Source: CAJQQK01 sp049116495 (GTDB taxonomy: Bacteria; Pseudomonadota; Alphaproteobacteria; Rhizobiales; Hyphomicrobiaceae). Taken from it: a stretch of 64,000 nt of DNA. The notes under the pieces are model-generated. The model searched no databases, was not told where the DNA came from, and saw only the letters and a list, made by a program, of their open reading frames with translations. The translations under genes and the position numbers were made by a program. The stretch covers positions 8,813 through 72,812 of the forward strand of contig JAGDYV010000007.1 of assembly GCA_049116495.1 (NCBI GenBank). Direction: 5' to 3'. How positions within the stretch are numbered: the first letter of the stretch is position 1; every line of letters begins with the position of its first letter. Positions 35,821-44,689 of the stretch are shown in pieces.

Positions 35821-37158
35821 CTAAGGAGAGAACGTCCGCGGGGCCGCCGCAATCGCGTCCGGATCAGCGGTGCCGACCAATTCTGCGGCGCCGTCACGGC
35901 CGTAGATATCAGGCCGGAATTGCAGTGTGCCATCGGCCTCCGCCCAAGCAGTGATATAGGTGAAGTGCACCGGAATCGGCCGCGTGAGTTTGATGTCGAG
36001 TGGCTGGCCACGATCAATAATTTCGCCAACCGCGCCATCGGAGGCGAAGCCAGGCTCATAGCTCGCGATCCAAGCAACCAGATCCATCACACCCTGCACC
36101 CTGACGCAGCCGGCGCTGAACGCGCGATAGCGCTGTCCGAACAGCGGTTTCAAAGGTGTGTCGTGCATATAGACGATATGCTCGTTCGGCATATTGATCC
36201 GCACCAGACCCAGCGCATTCCACGGCCCCGGATCCTGGCGAAATTTTACAATCTTGGCATCCGCCGTTCGCCAGTCGATTTGCGTCGGGTCGAGTTCCTG
36301 CCCATCATAAGTCTTGGCGAGAACGCGGATGCGTTCCTTATCGAGATACTCAGGCTCCCGAACCAGGCGCGGAAACAAGTCCTTACGTGCGATGCTCATT
36401 GGCACACGCCAGTAAGGGAAAAAATTCAGGCCCTGGATTGTTGCTGCAATCGTCGGTGTCTGGCGATCCGGCTTGCCAACAATCACGCGGTGGCGCTGCT
36501 GGACCTCGTAGCGCGCAACAGCCTCAAGTTCGAAAGACGCTGTATTGACCAGGATGTAGCGATCCGCAATCCGACCTTGTATCAACGCTGCGACACGCTG
36601 TCGATTGAGCCGAAGCTGTTTCAGGCGAGACGATGGTGAAACAGCAAGTTGTGCACGCGTCGGACGGTCCAGACGTCCGGTCGGGCGCAGACCGTGGCGC
36701 TGCTGAAAGCGTTTCACCGCCGCCTCGACATATCTGTCGAAGCTATAACTGCCGGCTGTGGCGCGCGCCGTGCGCAGGGGCATATCACCGGTTGCGGTTA
36801 GAATTCGGCGGACGACATCGACCGCTTCGTGATCATCGTCCGGTCGCAACATGCCGGTTTTTGGCATCCGAGGCCAATTTCTCCGCGCAGCCATTTCGCT
36901 CAGGCGCTTGATCGCAGCGTCCATATGGATCAGCATTTCGTCGCTGCGCAACGGTATCTTGCCGGGCCTGAGATCATTGAGCGGTATTTTTTCACGTTTT
37001 GGTGGTCGGCGGCGTGTCGTGCTGCTTTCTGAATGCCCGAAGCCCTGCAGTCCCTCCCACCAAGCCTTCCCGGCCAGTGCTTTGCCCGCCCCACCGGCGA
37101 CCAGCGACCCAGCCCCAAGAAGTCTCAGGAGTTGTCGACGCTTCAACTGTGCAGTCAT
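35821..37158 (-). CDS. L,D-transpeptidase with peptidoglycan-binding domain (YcbB-like)
   Basis: The ATG at 37158, with GAGGGA upstream, gives 445 residues. KRRQLLRLLGAGSLVAGG at the N-terminus looks like a twin-arginine-type signal. A PG_binding_1 domain lies around residues 110-172, and the YkuD catalytic domain has H332 and the SAGCVR motif with nucleophile C351. These enzymes form 3-3 crosslinks in peptidoglycan or attach envelope proteins to it. It is a single gene. Confidence 0.92.
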   Translation of the reverse strand: MTAQLKRRQLLRLLGAGSLVAGGAGKALAGKAWWEGLQGFGHSESSTTRRRPPKREKIPLNDLRPGKIPLRSDEMLIHMDAAIKRLSEMAARRNWPRMPKTGMLRPDDDHEAVDVVRRILTATGDMPLRTARATAGSYSFDRYVEAAVKRFQQRHGLRPTGRLDRPTRAQLAVSPSSRLKQLRLNRQRVAALIQGRIADRYILVNTASFELEAVARYEVQQRHRVIVGKPDRQTPTIAATIQGLNFFPYWRVPMSIARKDLFPRLVREPEYLDKERIRVLAKTYDGQELDPTQIDWRTADAKIVKFRQDPGPWNALGLVRINMPNEHIVYMHDTPLKPLFGQRYRAFSAGCVRVQGVMDLVAWIASYEPGFASDGAVGEIIDRGQPLDIKLTRPIPVHFTYITAWAEADGTLQFRPDIYGRDGAAELVGTADPDAIAAAPRTFSP

Positions 37159-37600
37159 ATCCGTCCCTCTCGGCGACATTGCATCAACGCCGCGCTTGCT
37201 ACACGGCGCTCAGCCCCACCTGCTGATTCGCGATCCTAGCAGCAATCATGACGCCAGCACGGCACCAACAACCACTATCCGAGTAATCAGCGACGAGTCA
37301 GAAACCTCCACGCCAGCTGCAATTCTCGAACTTCACCCTGTCACGAACCAATATGCCGGTCATACTGGATCGCCTTGGATGTGGCCAAACAAAGACCATT
37401 CAACAGGTTGTGACTTCTACGGATTACTGGGACGTGTGGCATTTGGCCATCAACTCACGGTCAGGATCGGTGCACATATCCGGATATCGCCATCCCCGGT
37501 CTGCTAGCCTGATGAAGCACCAAGCAAGTGATGCGCCAAACAGGCGCGACACAAATCGACTGACGCGCCGCACGCACCTATGACCAACCAGGAGATCGAA
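37159..37600. other. 442-bp gap between divergent transpeptidase and hydratase genes
   Basis: No gene, hairpin or clear promoter was recognised in this stretch, which must hold promoters for both flanking genes. Confidence 0.4.
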
Positions 37601-38395
37601 GTGAGCGAAGCCCCCGTTTTATGGTCCTGTGATTCGCGTGGCGTCTTCACGGTGACGATCAATCGCCCGGAGCGAAACAACGCCTACAATGGCGCCTTAC
37701 TGCAAGGCCTACACGATGCATTGGATGCCCTTGACGATGAACCCGGCCTGCGTGCCGTCGTTATCAAAGGTAATGGCCGGCATTTTCAGGCCGGCGCCGA
37801 CCTTTTATGGCTGAACGAGACGCGTGCCGGCACGCCGCAGCACAATTTCGACGCTTCAAAAGTGACGACCATGGCGATCGATCGCCTCAACCATCTCAGT
37901 GTCGTGACAATCGCGCTGGTACAGGGCTTTTGCGTCGGAGGTGGCACCGGTCTTTTGGCGGCGTGTGACGTTGTCATCGCCAGCGAGGATGCTCAATTTG
38001 CGATCTCAGAAGCGCGGTGGGGCGTTACGGCGGCTGTGATCATTCCACAGCTGGTTGATGCCATCGGCGCGCGTCAGGTCCGGCGCTACGCATTGACCTG
38101 TGAGCGCTTCGATGCCGATACGGCCCGACGCCTGGGCCTTGTGCACGAAGTCGTGGCGCGCGATCAGCTGGAGGCCAAGGGCGAGGAAGTACTTACCGCG
38201 CTGCTCGAATGTGCACCTCTCGCAATTGCTGAAACCAAGGCGCTTGCGCTGCAGTGCTCACATGGCGATATGCCCGTTGACGACCTCGACCGCTTGATCC
38301 AGAGCCATTCCGACAAACGTCAATCGGACGAAGCCGGTGAAGGTCTCAAGTCGTTCGCCGAGAAACGTTCGGCGTCCTGGTCGCCAAACGCTTGA
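37601..38395 (+). CDS. enoyl-CoA hydratase/isomerase family protein (methylglutaconyl-CoA hydratase-like)
   Basis: The start chosen is GTG at 37601, with AGGAG seven bases upstream, giving 264 residues; ATG at 37580 lacks a ribosome-binding site. The crotonase oxyanion-hole motifs are NGRHFQAGADL and FCVGGGTGLLAACD. Of the two catalytic glutamates of classic hydratases, the first is Gly (GGTG) and the second is kept in ISEARWG, a pattern shared with 3-methylglutaconyl-CoA hydratases of leucine degradation. No other leucine-degradation gene is adjacent. It converges on metY. Confidence 0.87.
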   Translation: MSEAPVLWSCDSRGVFTVTINRPERNNAYNGALLQGLHDALDALDDEPGLRAVVIKGNGRHFQAGADLLWLNETRAGTPQHNFDASKVTTMAIDRLNHLSVVTIALVQGFCVGGGTGLLAACDVVIASEDAQFAISEARWGVTAAVIIPQLVDAIGARQVRRYALTCERFDADTARRLGLVHEVVARDQLEAKGEEVLTALLECAPLAIAETKALALQCSHGDMPVDDLDRLIQSHSDKRQSDEAGEGLKSFAEKRSASWSPNA

Positions 38396-38435
38396 TTGTT
38401 CTGTCACCGCTTCCTGGCGGGCTCGGCTCGGGACG

Positions 38436-39728
38436 CTAGTTGCCTGACAGGGCCTGATCGATATCACCGATAATGTCGGCCTTGTCTTCGATACCAATGG
38501 ACAGGCGGATGACGTCATCTCCAGCACCGGCAAGATCGCGCTGTTCTGGCGTCAGCTGGCGGTGTGTCGTCGATGCGGGATGAATAACAAGGCTGCGGGT
38601 GTCTCCGATATTTGCCAGGTGGCTGAACAAATTCAGCTTCTCGACAAATGCCACGCCGGCCTCGTAGCCACCTTTGACACCGAATGTGAAGACCGCGCCA
38701 GCGCCCTTCGGGCAGATCTTCTTGTGGACTTCATAGAACTTGTTATCCGGCAGACCGGCATAGTTGACCCACTCGACCCTGTCATGACGGCTCAAATGCT
38801 CAGCGACCGCCAGCGCGTTTTCGCAGTGCCGGGCCATTCGCAGCGGCAACGTCTCGCAACCGTTCAGAATCAAGAAGGCGTTCATCGGTGCAATCGCCGG
38901 TCCGGTATCACGCAAACCCATCACGCGACAGGCAATGGCGAAGGCGAAGTCGCCGAATGTCTCTGCAAGAACGAGCCCATTGTAGGAATCATTCGGCTCA
39001 ACCATCGTCTTGTAGCGATGCTTTGAGCCCAGCCAATCGTACTTCCCGCCATCAACGATAATGCCGCCGATGGAATTACCGTGGCCGCCAATGAACTTTG
39101 TCAACGAGTGAATGACAATGTCGGCACCGTGCTGGAACGGCTGGCACAGATACGGTGACGCCATCGTGTTGTCGACGATCAATGGAACACCAGCTTTTTT
39201 CGCGACCGCCGCGATGGCTTCGATATCGACAATGACCCCACCAGGGTTTGCGATGCTTTCGATGAAGATCGCCCGCGTCTTGTCCGTCACGGCTGCTTCG
39301 AAGCTCGCCGGATCCGTCGAATCGGCCCATGCGACGTTCCAGTTGAACTTCTTGTACGCGTGATTGAACTGATTGACCGAGCCGCCATAAAGTTGGCGCC
39401 CGGCGATAAACTCATCGCCAGGCTCGAGCAGCGTGTGGAACGTCAGGAATTGCGCGGCATGGCCGGATGCGACGGCGAGCGCGGCGGTGCCACCTTCCAA
39501 CGCGGCGATCCGTGATTCGAGTACCGCCTGCGTCGGGTTCATGATCCGCGTGTAAATGTTGCCGAACGCTTCAAGTCCGAACAGCGACGCGGCATGGTCT
39601 GCATCGTTGAAAACAAAAGATGACGTCTGATAGATCGGCGTCACACGGGCGCCGGTCGATGGATCCGGCGCGGCACCGGCGTGAACCGCAAGCGTGTCAA
39701 ACTTCGGTGCAGGGGCTTGATCGGTCAT
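38436..39728 (-). CDS. metY: O-acetylhomoserine aminocarboxypropyltransferase (sulfhydrylase)
   Basis: This 430-residue PLP enzyme of the Cys/Met metabolism class has the lysine that forms the Schiff base in IHSLTKFIGGHGNSIGG. The N-terminal region FDTLAVHAGAAPDPSTGARV and its length are those of MetY rather than MetB or MetC. It makes homocysteine from O-acetylhomoserine and sulfide. TATAAT occurs on the minus strand at 39764-39769, about 36 bp before the ATG, leaving too short a leader for a SAM riboswitch if it is the real promoter. It stands alone. Confidence 0.93.
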   Translation of the reverse strand: MTDQAPAPKFDTLAVHAGAAPDPSTGARVTPIYQTSSFVFNDADHAASLFGLEAFGNIYTRIMNPTQAVLESRIAALEGGTAALAVASGHAAQFLTFHTLLEPGDEFIAGRQLYGGSVNQFNHAYKKFNWNVAWADSTDPASFEAAVTDKTRAIFIESIANPGGVIVDIEAIAAVAKKAGVPLIVDNTMASPYLCQPFQHGADIVIHSLTKFIGGHGNSIGGIIVDGGKYDWLGSKHRYKTMVEPNDSYNGLVLAETFGDFAFAIACRVMGLRDTGPAIAPMNAFLILNGCETLPLRMARHCENALAVAEHLSRHDRVEWVNYAGLPDNKFYEVHKKICPKGAGAVFTFGVKGGYEAGVAFVEKLNLFSHLANIGDTRSLVIHPASTTHRQLTPEQRDLAGAGDDVIRLSIGIEDKADIIGDIDQALSGN

Positions 39729-40141
39729 GACGCATGTATCCTATAACGCTAACAGGGATTGAAATTATAAGGCTCTGCTCTTTGTTTATCCGGATCGCCG
39801 CCTGGGCACCACCGGAGAAATGATGGCAGCGAATGCCGGCCGCCTCAAGAATAGCGGCTGCTGGCTGACCTACATGGGCCGCGTGCTCGCGTCTTCCCGG
39901 CAGGCGCAAAAAATTTCTTCTTAGCCGACCATCGACGAACCAATTTTTTTCCCGCCAAATCAATCCAATGAGCGACACCGTGCCGCGCGCGCACCGCCTC
40001 TACCTGCGTACGACACACACCGGGACTGCAGCAAGCCGGTCGTCCATTTGCGGAATGTGCGTATAGTATCAGCTGTCTGATTGGTGCAAATACGCAAATC
40101 GCGGCAACCGATCAGTTCAATAACACAGCGGTAAAGACAAC
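39729..40141. other. 413-bp gap upstream of metY and the Gly-rich gene
   Basis: No gene is seen. On the minus strand, TATAAT at 39764-39769 is a likely metY -10 element, without a good -35. No SAM-I, SAM-II or SAH riboswitch pattern was recognised by eye. Confidence 0.4.
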
Positions 40142-40423
40142 ATGGATCTCATCTCATTGGCCACAGGCGGCCTTGGTGGCCTGATTGGCGGCAACGTTCT
40201 TGGCAAAATTGCAGGCGGGCGCGCAGCCGGTGTTGGCGCAAATTCCATTGTCGGCATTATCGGCGGCATGATCGGCAGTTATTTTCTCGGCCCGACCTGG
40301 GGACCCATGGTCGGCCCGATGATCGGCAGCGGACTGGAATCGATTGTCGGCAATTTGCTCGGCGGCGGCGCTGGCGGTGCCGGCCTTGGTTTGTTGTGGG
40401 GCATTATCCGGCGCTTCATGTAA
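40142..40423 (+). CDS. Gly-rich small membrane protein, unknown function
   Basis: This 93-residue protein is about one third Gly, with two hydrophobic Gly-zipper stretches (residues 8-24 and 38-60) and a third at the end before a basic RRFM tail. Such GxxxG-rich segments form tightly packed helices in membranes. No signal peptide or known family is recognised. It lies between metY and the CoA-binding gene, a place where the conserved block normally has no gene. Codon use looks normal for the region. It may be a real small membrane gene, but no homologue could be checked. Confidence 0.7.
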   Translation: MDLISLATGGLGGLIGGNVLGKIAGGRAAGVGANSIVGIIGGMIGSYFLGPTWGPMVGPMIGSGLESIVGNLLGGGAGGAGLGLLWGIIRRFM

Positions 40424-40439
40424 CAGCGGCAAAGGCCGC

Positions 40440-40973
40440 TTACGCCTGTGCGGCAAGCACGTGGTTTTGAAAACCGTTCGGAGATAGTTTCGGGCGCAGG
40501 CTTGATATTGTGCCGGAGTAGACGCCGGCCCAGTTCAACTCGCCCGATAATCGGCCGTATTCAATCTTCGGGCACCGGTTCATGACAACCTTCATGCCTG
40601 CGGCTTCTGCTTCGGCGGCTGCAGCATCGTTACGCACGCTCAACTGCATCCAGATGACTTTGGCCCGCAACGTGTCGTTGAGCTCGATAACTTCCTTGAC
40701 GATCACGCCGGCTGCTTCGGCGTTGCGAAAAATGTCGACAATATCGACCGGCCCCGGCAACTCCGCGAGTGAGCCGTAGACGGTTTGTCCGAGCAATTTC
40801 TTGCCGGCCAATCCCGGATTGATCGGATGCACCTCGAAGCCTTTGCCAAGCAGGTACTTCAGCGCGAAGTAACTGGGTCGGTTCGTATTGGCGCTGGCGC
40901 CAATCATGGCGATGCTGCGCGCGCCTGCGAGAATGTTGGTGATGTAACGTTCGGAATAATGGTCGTGGTTCAT
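40440..40973 (-). CDS. CoA-binding domain protein (YccU family)
   Basis: This 177-residue protein has the Rossmann-type CoA-binding fold: IAMIGASANTNRPSYF at the N-terminus, GFEVHPINPGLAGKKLLG and the C-terminal VVMNRCPKIEYGRL. The family is related to the alpha subunit of succinyl-CoA synthetase but has no catalytic subunit; its role is unknown. The ATG lies 6 bp after the VOC stop, so it is the last gene of a hydratase-VOC-CoA-binding operon. Confidence 0.93.
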   Translation of the reverse strand: MNHDHYSERYITNILAGARSIAMIGASANTNRPSYFALKYLLGKGFEVHPINPGLAGKKLLGQTVYGSLAELPGPVDIVDIFRNAEAAGVIVKEVIELNDTLRAKVIWMQLSVRNDAAAAEAEAAGMKVVMNRCPKIEYGRLSGELNWAGVYSGTISSLRPKLSPNGFQNHVLAAQA

Positions 40974-40979
40974 GATGGA

Positions 40980-41447
40980 CTAGCTGTCTGCTTCTTCCGT
41001 TTCAGGGCCCGGCAGGTTCATGTAGCCGTTCTCGTCGAGTTCCGCGAATGGATTGTACGCCACTTCCCACAAATGGCCGTCGGGATCAGCAAAATAGCCC
41101 GAATAGCCGCCCCAAAATACTTTCTGCGCCGGTTTGACGACCCTTGCACCGGCTTGCTCCGCCTTGCCCATCACTTGGTCAACATCTGCTTCACTGTGGC
41201 GGTTTTGCGCGAGCGCGATCGCGCCTTGTCCAGGGGCGCCGACGTCCGTATCTGCATCCTTGGCCAACTCAACGGTTGGAAACAGGCCGACAACAATCGT
41301 ACCAGAGGTCATGAACGAGATGCCGGGCTGGCTCGCCGATGACCGCGCAAAGCCGAGCGCCTGATAAAAGCCCGTTGCGCGCTCAAGGTCGGCAACTCCG
41401 AGCGTCACCATGGTGACATGGCCACGCAGGGCTCGTGTCGTGCTCAT
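40980..41447 (-). CDS. VOC family (glyoxalase/bleomycin-resistance fold) protein
   Basis: The ATG at 41447 gives 155 residues and sits 1 bp after the hydratase stop. The two beta-alpha-beta modules are seen from HVTMVTLGVADLERATGFYQ and YSGYFADPDGHLWEVAYNPF, the latter holding the usual metal-ligand Glu. This subfamily is often called a glyoxalase, but the substrate is unknown. The very tight spacing to both neighbours implies a three-gene transcript. Confidence 0.9.
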   Translation of the reverse strand: MSTTRALRGHVTMVTLGVADLERATGFYQALGFARSSASQPGISFMTSGTIVVGLFPTVELAKDADTDVGAPGQGAIALAQNRHSEADVDQVMGKAEQAGARVVKPAQKVFWGGYSGYFADPDGHLWEVAYNPFAELDENGYMNLPGPETEEADS

Positions 41448-41448
41448 G

Positions 41449-42279
41449 TCAGCGGCCTTCCCAACTCGGCGCGCGCTTTTCAATGAAGGCGTTGATGCCC
41501 TCTTCGGCATCACGAGCCAGCATGTTGCGCACCATGACATCGGCGGCATAGTCGTAGGCGTCACTCAAGTTCGACTCGAGCTGCCGGTAGAACGCCTCCT
41601 TGCCGATCGCGACTGTCAAAGGTGACTTGTCGGCAATCTGCCGTGCCATGGCTGTTGCCTCGTCAAGACATTTGTCCTGCGTGACAACGCGGTTGACGAG
41701 ACCAAAGTTCTTGGCGTCCTGCGCCTTGAGCATCTCGCCAAGCAATAGCATCTCCATGGCTTGTTTTCGCGACACGTTCCGCGATAAAGCGACCATTGGT
41801 GACGAACAGAACAAGCCGATATTGACGCCGGGCGTATTGAACAACGCTTCTTCGCCCGCAACCGCGAGGTCGCAGGTCGCAACCAGCTGACAACCGGCCG
41901 CAGAGGCGATGCCATGCACGGCCGCTATGAACGGCTTGGGCGACCGGACGATACCCTGCATCATCTCTGCACAGGCTTGCATCGTTTCGGCGAAGAACGC
42001 GCGCCCGCGATCGCTGTCGGCGCGATGCGCCGTGAGTTCCTTGAGATCATGTCCCGCACAAAACCCCGGCCCGTTGCCTGCGAGTACGACGGCGCTGACG
42101 CTGGCGTCGGCGGAAAGCTCATCCGTCGCCGATTTCAGGGCCGCAATCATATCCAGCGACAACGCATTGCGGGCTTGCGGACGGTTCAGCGTCAACGTTA
42201 CGACAGCGCCGTCGCGCGATTGCTGCAATAGGGACTCTGAGCCCGAGATTGACTGCTTTGCGGCGGCCGCGTTGTTCAT
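41449..42279 (-). CDS. enoyl-CoA hydratase-related protein lacking both catalytic glutamates (ECHDC3-like)
   Basis: The ATG at 42279 gives 276 residues; the frame is open upstream only as antisense of another gene. The crotonase fold is clear: GPGFCAGHDLKEL forms the oxyanion hole, with IASAAGCQLVATCDL. The two glutamates of classic hydratases are replaced: Gln in AGCQL, and Gly-Val in NTPGVNIG. Simple water addition is thus unlikely; another acyl-CoA reaction or a non-catalytic role is possible. This resembles the ECHDC3 branch. It heads an operon with the VOC and CoA-binding genes. Confidence 0.9.
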   Translation of the reverse strand: MNNAAAAKQSISGSESLLQQSRDGAVVTLTLNRPQARNALSLDMIAALKSATDELSADASVSAVVLAGNGPGFCAGHDLKELTAHRADSDRGRAFFAETMQACAEMMQGIVRSPKPFIAAVHGIASAAGCQLVATCDLAVAGEEALFNTPGVNIGLFCSSPMVALSRNVSRKQAMEMLLLGEMLKAQDAKNFGLVNRVVTQDKCLDEATAMARQIADKSPLTVAIGKEAFYRQLESNLSDAYDYAADVMVRNMLARDAEEGINAFIEKRAPSWEGR

Positions 42280-42388
42280 TCGTGTAACCCGCTTTGATGT
42301 GTCGGAAACATGCGCCGAAGGACCTTGCGGTCCGGCACTGGATTGTACCGACAATATCAGAGCAAGCCAACCGCATCCGATCGCGGGT

Positions 42389-42937
42389 CTATTCCTCGAA
42401 CAATTTCGCCAGCGCTTTGAAATTCTTCTGAACGAGCGCGACATTGCCCGCGTATTTGAGTTTCGGGGTGTGCGTGATCGATTCCTTGATGGAGGCGACC
42501 AACTGCTTCTTCTCATCCCCTTTGATGCCTTTATCGGCTTCCGTCTCGGCCAGTTCCTCCTTGAGAACCTCGACCGGTTCTTTGAATGTACCGTCCTCAT
42601 CATTGATGCCGGACATAACGAACGTGATGTTCGAGACCACCGTTTCCAGGTCATCAAACGAACTGAAGCCGCCTTCCTTGGCGAGCGCCTCAAGCTCCTC
42701 CGACAGTTTTTTGTCGGGTTCTCCATTTGCCTTGTCGATGCGGTCGAACATCTTGACCAGCTTTGGGCTGATTTTCAGATAACCTTTGATGTGTCCTTCG
42801 GTAAGTTCAATCTGCTGAAGCTTGAGGAGTTCGCCCTTGGTCTCCGCGCTCACCGGTCCGAGCGCACCAAACATGCTCGCAACGAGAACGGCTAAGACGG
42901 CAATGAAACTACGAGTCTGCTTAGTCAACCGCTGCAT
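42389..42937 (-). CDS. secreted helical protein of unknown function
   Basis: This 182-residue protein has a signal peptide (basic MQRLTKQTR, then a hydrophobic stretch ending near GPVSAE), followed by a charged, Lys/Glu-rich, mostly helical mature domain without cysteines. The sequence LFDRIDKANGEP-like segment and repeated Lys/Glu pairs suggest a soluble periplasmic helical bundle. The family is not recognised. It lies 109 bp upstream of the hydratase operon on the same strand and could be its first gene. The start ATG is clear, with GGAGC upstream. Confidence 0.75.
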   Translation of the reverse strand: MQRLTKQTRSFIAVLAVLVASMFGALGPVSAETKGELLKLQQIELTEGHIKGYLKISPKLVKMFDRIDKANGEPDKKLSEELEALAKEGGFSSFDDLETVVSNITFVMSGINDEDGTFKEPVEVLKEELAETEADKGIKGDEKKQLVASIKESITHTPKLKYAGNVALVQKNFKALAKLFEE

Positions 42938-43071
42938 TTCGTCGTGCTCCTATGAAGCGTAACTTGGGCTAATAGTTCGAAAATGGGCAAGCTGTGCGCT
43001 AGCACAGGCCAATTATTGAAATCCAGATGCCGGCTCAGATCAGGAAAACACGGCTGGGCAAAGGCGACGTG

Positions 43072-43527
43072 ATGATGCATAGACCGGACCCGGAGCGACA
43101 GGCGCCATTGCCTCCTGCTGATGTCCTGGCACTGATCAAGGCGCACTTCCCGGAGTCGACTGATCAAATTGGCCCGATTGACATCATCAGTTGCGGCGAG
43201 GGTGAGGCCGTCGTGCGCCTGCCATTCCAATCCCGTTTCGCGCGGCCGGGCGGGACAATCTCCGGTCCAACGATGTTTCAGCTTGCCGATATGACCGCCT
43301 ACGTTGCGATCCTCAGCGATCTTGGCGCGACGGCGATCGATGCCGTGACGACGACGCTGACGATCAACTTCCTGGCACGCCCCTCACCTGAGGATTTGTA
43401 TGGCAAAGTCACCGTCCTTAGGCGTGGCCGCCGCCTCGCCGTTTGCGACGTCCGCATCTACTGCGGCGAAGTACGTCATTTGGTTGCCCAGGCAAGTTGC
43501 ATTTACGCCCTGCCAAAGATCACATAG
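43072..43527 (+). CDS. PaaI-type hotdog thioesterase
   Basis: The ATG at 43072 (or 43075) follows AAGG at suitable spacing and gives 151 residues; ATG at 43027 has no ribosome-binding site. The hotdog helix FQLADMTAYVAIL carries the catalytic Asp region, and TTTLTINFLARP is the characteristic strand. These enzymes hydrolyse acyl-CoA, often aromatic or hydroxylated. It sits just before rplM in the conserved block, separated by two tandem palindromes. Confidence 0.87.
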   Translation: MMHRPDPERQAPLPPADVLALIKAHFPESTDQIGPIDIISCGEGEAVVRLPFQSRFARPGGTISGPTMFQLADMTAYVAILSDLGATAIDAVTTTLTINFLARPSPEDLYGKVTVLRRGRRLAVCDVRIYCGEVRHLVAQASCIYALPKIT

Positions 43528-43530
43528 TAA

Positions 43531-43571
43531 GCGGTTATATATTACCGCTATGCGGTTTTATATTACCGCAT
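43531..43571. promoter_or_regulatory. tandem AT-cored palindromes upstream of rplM
   Basis: Two near-identical 18-bp elements of the form GCGGTT-TATATATT-ACCGC are repeated with a 21-bp period, which places both on the same face of the helix. The second extends to ATGCGGT and ACCGCAT arms. They lie 4 bp after the thioesterase stop and 36 bp before the rplM -35. They may be operators, or stem-loops that protect or end the thioesterase mRNA. Confidence 0.7.
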
Positions 43572-43606
43572 TACATAACCGTCTGATTTTTATTGTATTT
43601 TTCTCA

Positions 43607-43635
43607 TTGATCGATCAACAAATGCAGCCTATAAG
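43607..43635 (+). promoter_or_regulatory. candidate rplM-rpsI promoter
   Basis: TTGATC and TATAAG are separated by exactly 17 bp. Transcription would start near 43642, giving a leader of about 60 bases. Confidence 0.6.
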
Positions 43636-43701
43636 CAGCGCTCCACACGTTTGCACGTCCAATGGGCGGTAACATTCGTCAATTCTCAGGAACACCACAC
43701 C

Positions 43702-44169
43702 ATGAAAACCTTCGTCGCCAAACCGGCCGAAGTGGAGAAGAAGTGGGTGCTGATCGACGCCGAAGGTCTGGTTGTCGGCCGTCTCGCCTCGCTTATCGCC
43801 ATGCGCCTCAAAGGCAAACACAAGCCGAGTTACACGCCGCATGTCGACATGGGTGACAACATCGTTGTCATCAATGCCGACAAAGTCGTTTTCACCGGCA
43901 ACAAGTACAACGACAAGCGCTATTATCGCCATACCGGTTATCCCGGCGGCATCAAGGAACGCTCACCGAAGATGATCCTCGAGGGCAAGTTCCCTGAGCG
44001 CGTCTTGGAAAAGGCGGTCGAGCGCATGTTGGCGCGCGGCCCGCTGCAACGTCAAATCCTTCGCGGCCTGCGCATCTATAAAGGTAGCGACCATCCCCAC
44101 GCCGCTCAGAACCCGGAAGTTCTGGATGTCGGCGCGTTGAACCGGAAGAACAAGAGGGCAGCTGCATAA
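43702..44169 (+). CDS. rplM: 50S ribosomal protein L13
   Basis: The ATG at 43702, with AGGA upstream, gives 155 residues. The sequence matches L13 through DAEGLVVGRLASLIAMRLKG, YTPHVDMGD and YRHTGYPGG. L13 is an early assembly protein of the large subunit. Its TAA stop overlaps the rpsI start by one base (TAATG), the classic coupled rplM-rpsI arrangement. Confidence 0.97.
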   Translation: MKTFVAKPAEVEKKWVLIDAEGLVVGRLASLIAMRLKGKHKPSYTPHVDMGDNIVVINADKVVFTGNKYNDKRYYRHTGYPGGIKERSPKMILEGKFPERVLEKAVERMLARGPLQRQILRGLRIYKGSDHPHAAQNPEVLDVGALNRKNKRAAA

Positions 44170-44669
44170 TGGCCGACGAAATTAAAACGCTCGAAGATCT
44201 CGGCGATGCTACCGGCGTTGCAGCCATTATTGCCGACACCGCCGTCGATGAAGCACCGGTGCATGTCAAAAAGGTTGACTCGTTGGGCCGTGCCTACGCA
44301 ACGGGCAAACGGAAAGATGCCATTGCGCGCGTCTGGATCAAGCCAGGCAGTGGCCGCATGACGATCAACAATCGCGAATACGAAAAGTATTTTGCGCGCC
44401 CTGTGCTCCAGATGCTGTTGAAGCAACCGCTGCAGACGGCCGAGCGCCTTGATCAGTATGACATCATTGCAACCGTCAAAGGTGGCGGCCTTTCCGGTCA
44501 GGCTGGTGCGGTCCGTCACGGTATCTCGAAGGCCCTAACGTACTACGAACCCGAGTTGCGCGGTGTGCTCAAAAAAGGCGGTTTCCTGACGCGGGACAGC
44601 CGGACGGTTGAGCGCAAGAAATACGGCAAGGCAAAAGCCCGCCGCAGCTTCCAGTTCTCGAAGCGCTAA
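44169..44669 (+). CDS. rpsI: 30S ribosomal protein S9
   Basis: This 166-residue protein has the S9 core (RAYATGKRKDAIARVW, GGGLSGQAGAVRHG) and the conserved C-terminus ending FQFSKR, whose Arg contacts tRNA in the P site. The N-terminal 40 residues form an acidic extension of the kind seen in Alphaproteobacteria. It is translationally coupled to rplM and followed by a strong terminator. Confidence 0.97.
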   Translation: MADEIKTLEDLGDATGVAAIIADTAVDEAPVHVKKVDSLGRAYATGKRKDAIARVWIKPGSGRMTINNREYEKYFARPVLQMLLKQPLQTAERLDQYDIIATVKGGGLSGQAGAVRHGISKALTYYEPELRGVLKKGGFLTRDSRTVERKKYGKAKARRSFQFSKR

Positions 44670-44689
44670 TCTCCGCCCTACTTTCACAG

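Noticed and set aside
39729..39960. A SAM-responsive riboswitch before metY
   Set aside because: No SAM-I, SAM-II or SAH core was recognised, and a TATAAT close to the start leaves little room. A covariance-model search would decide.
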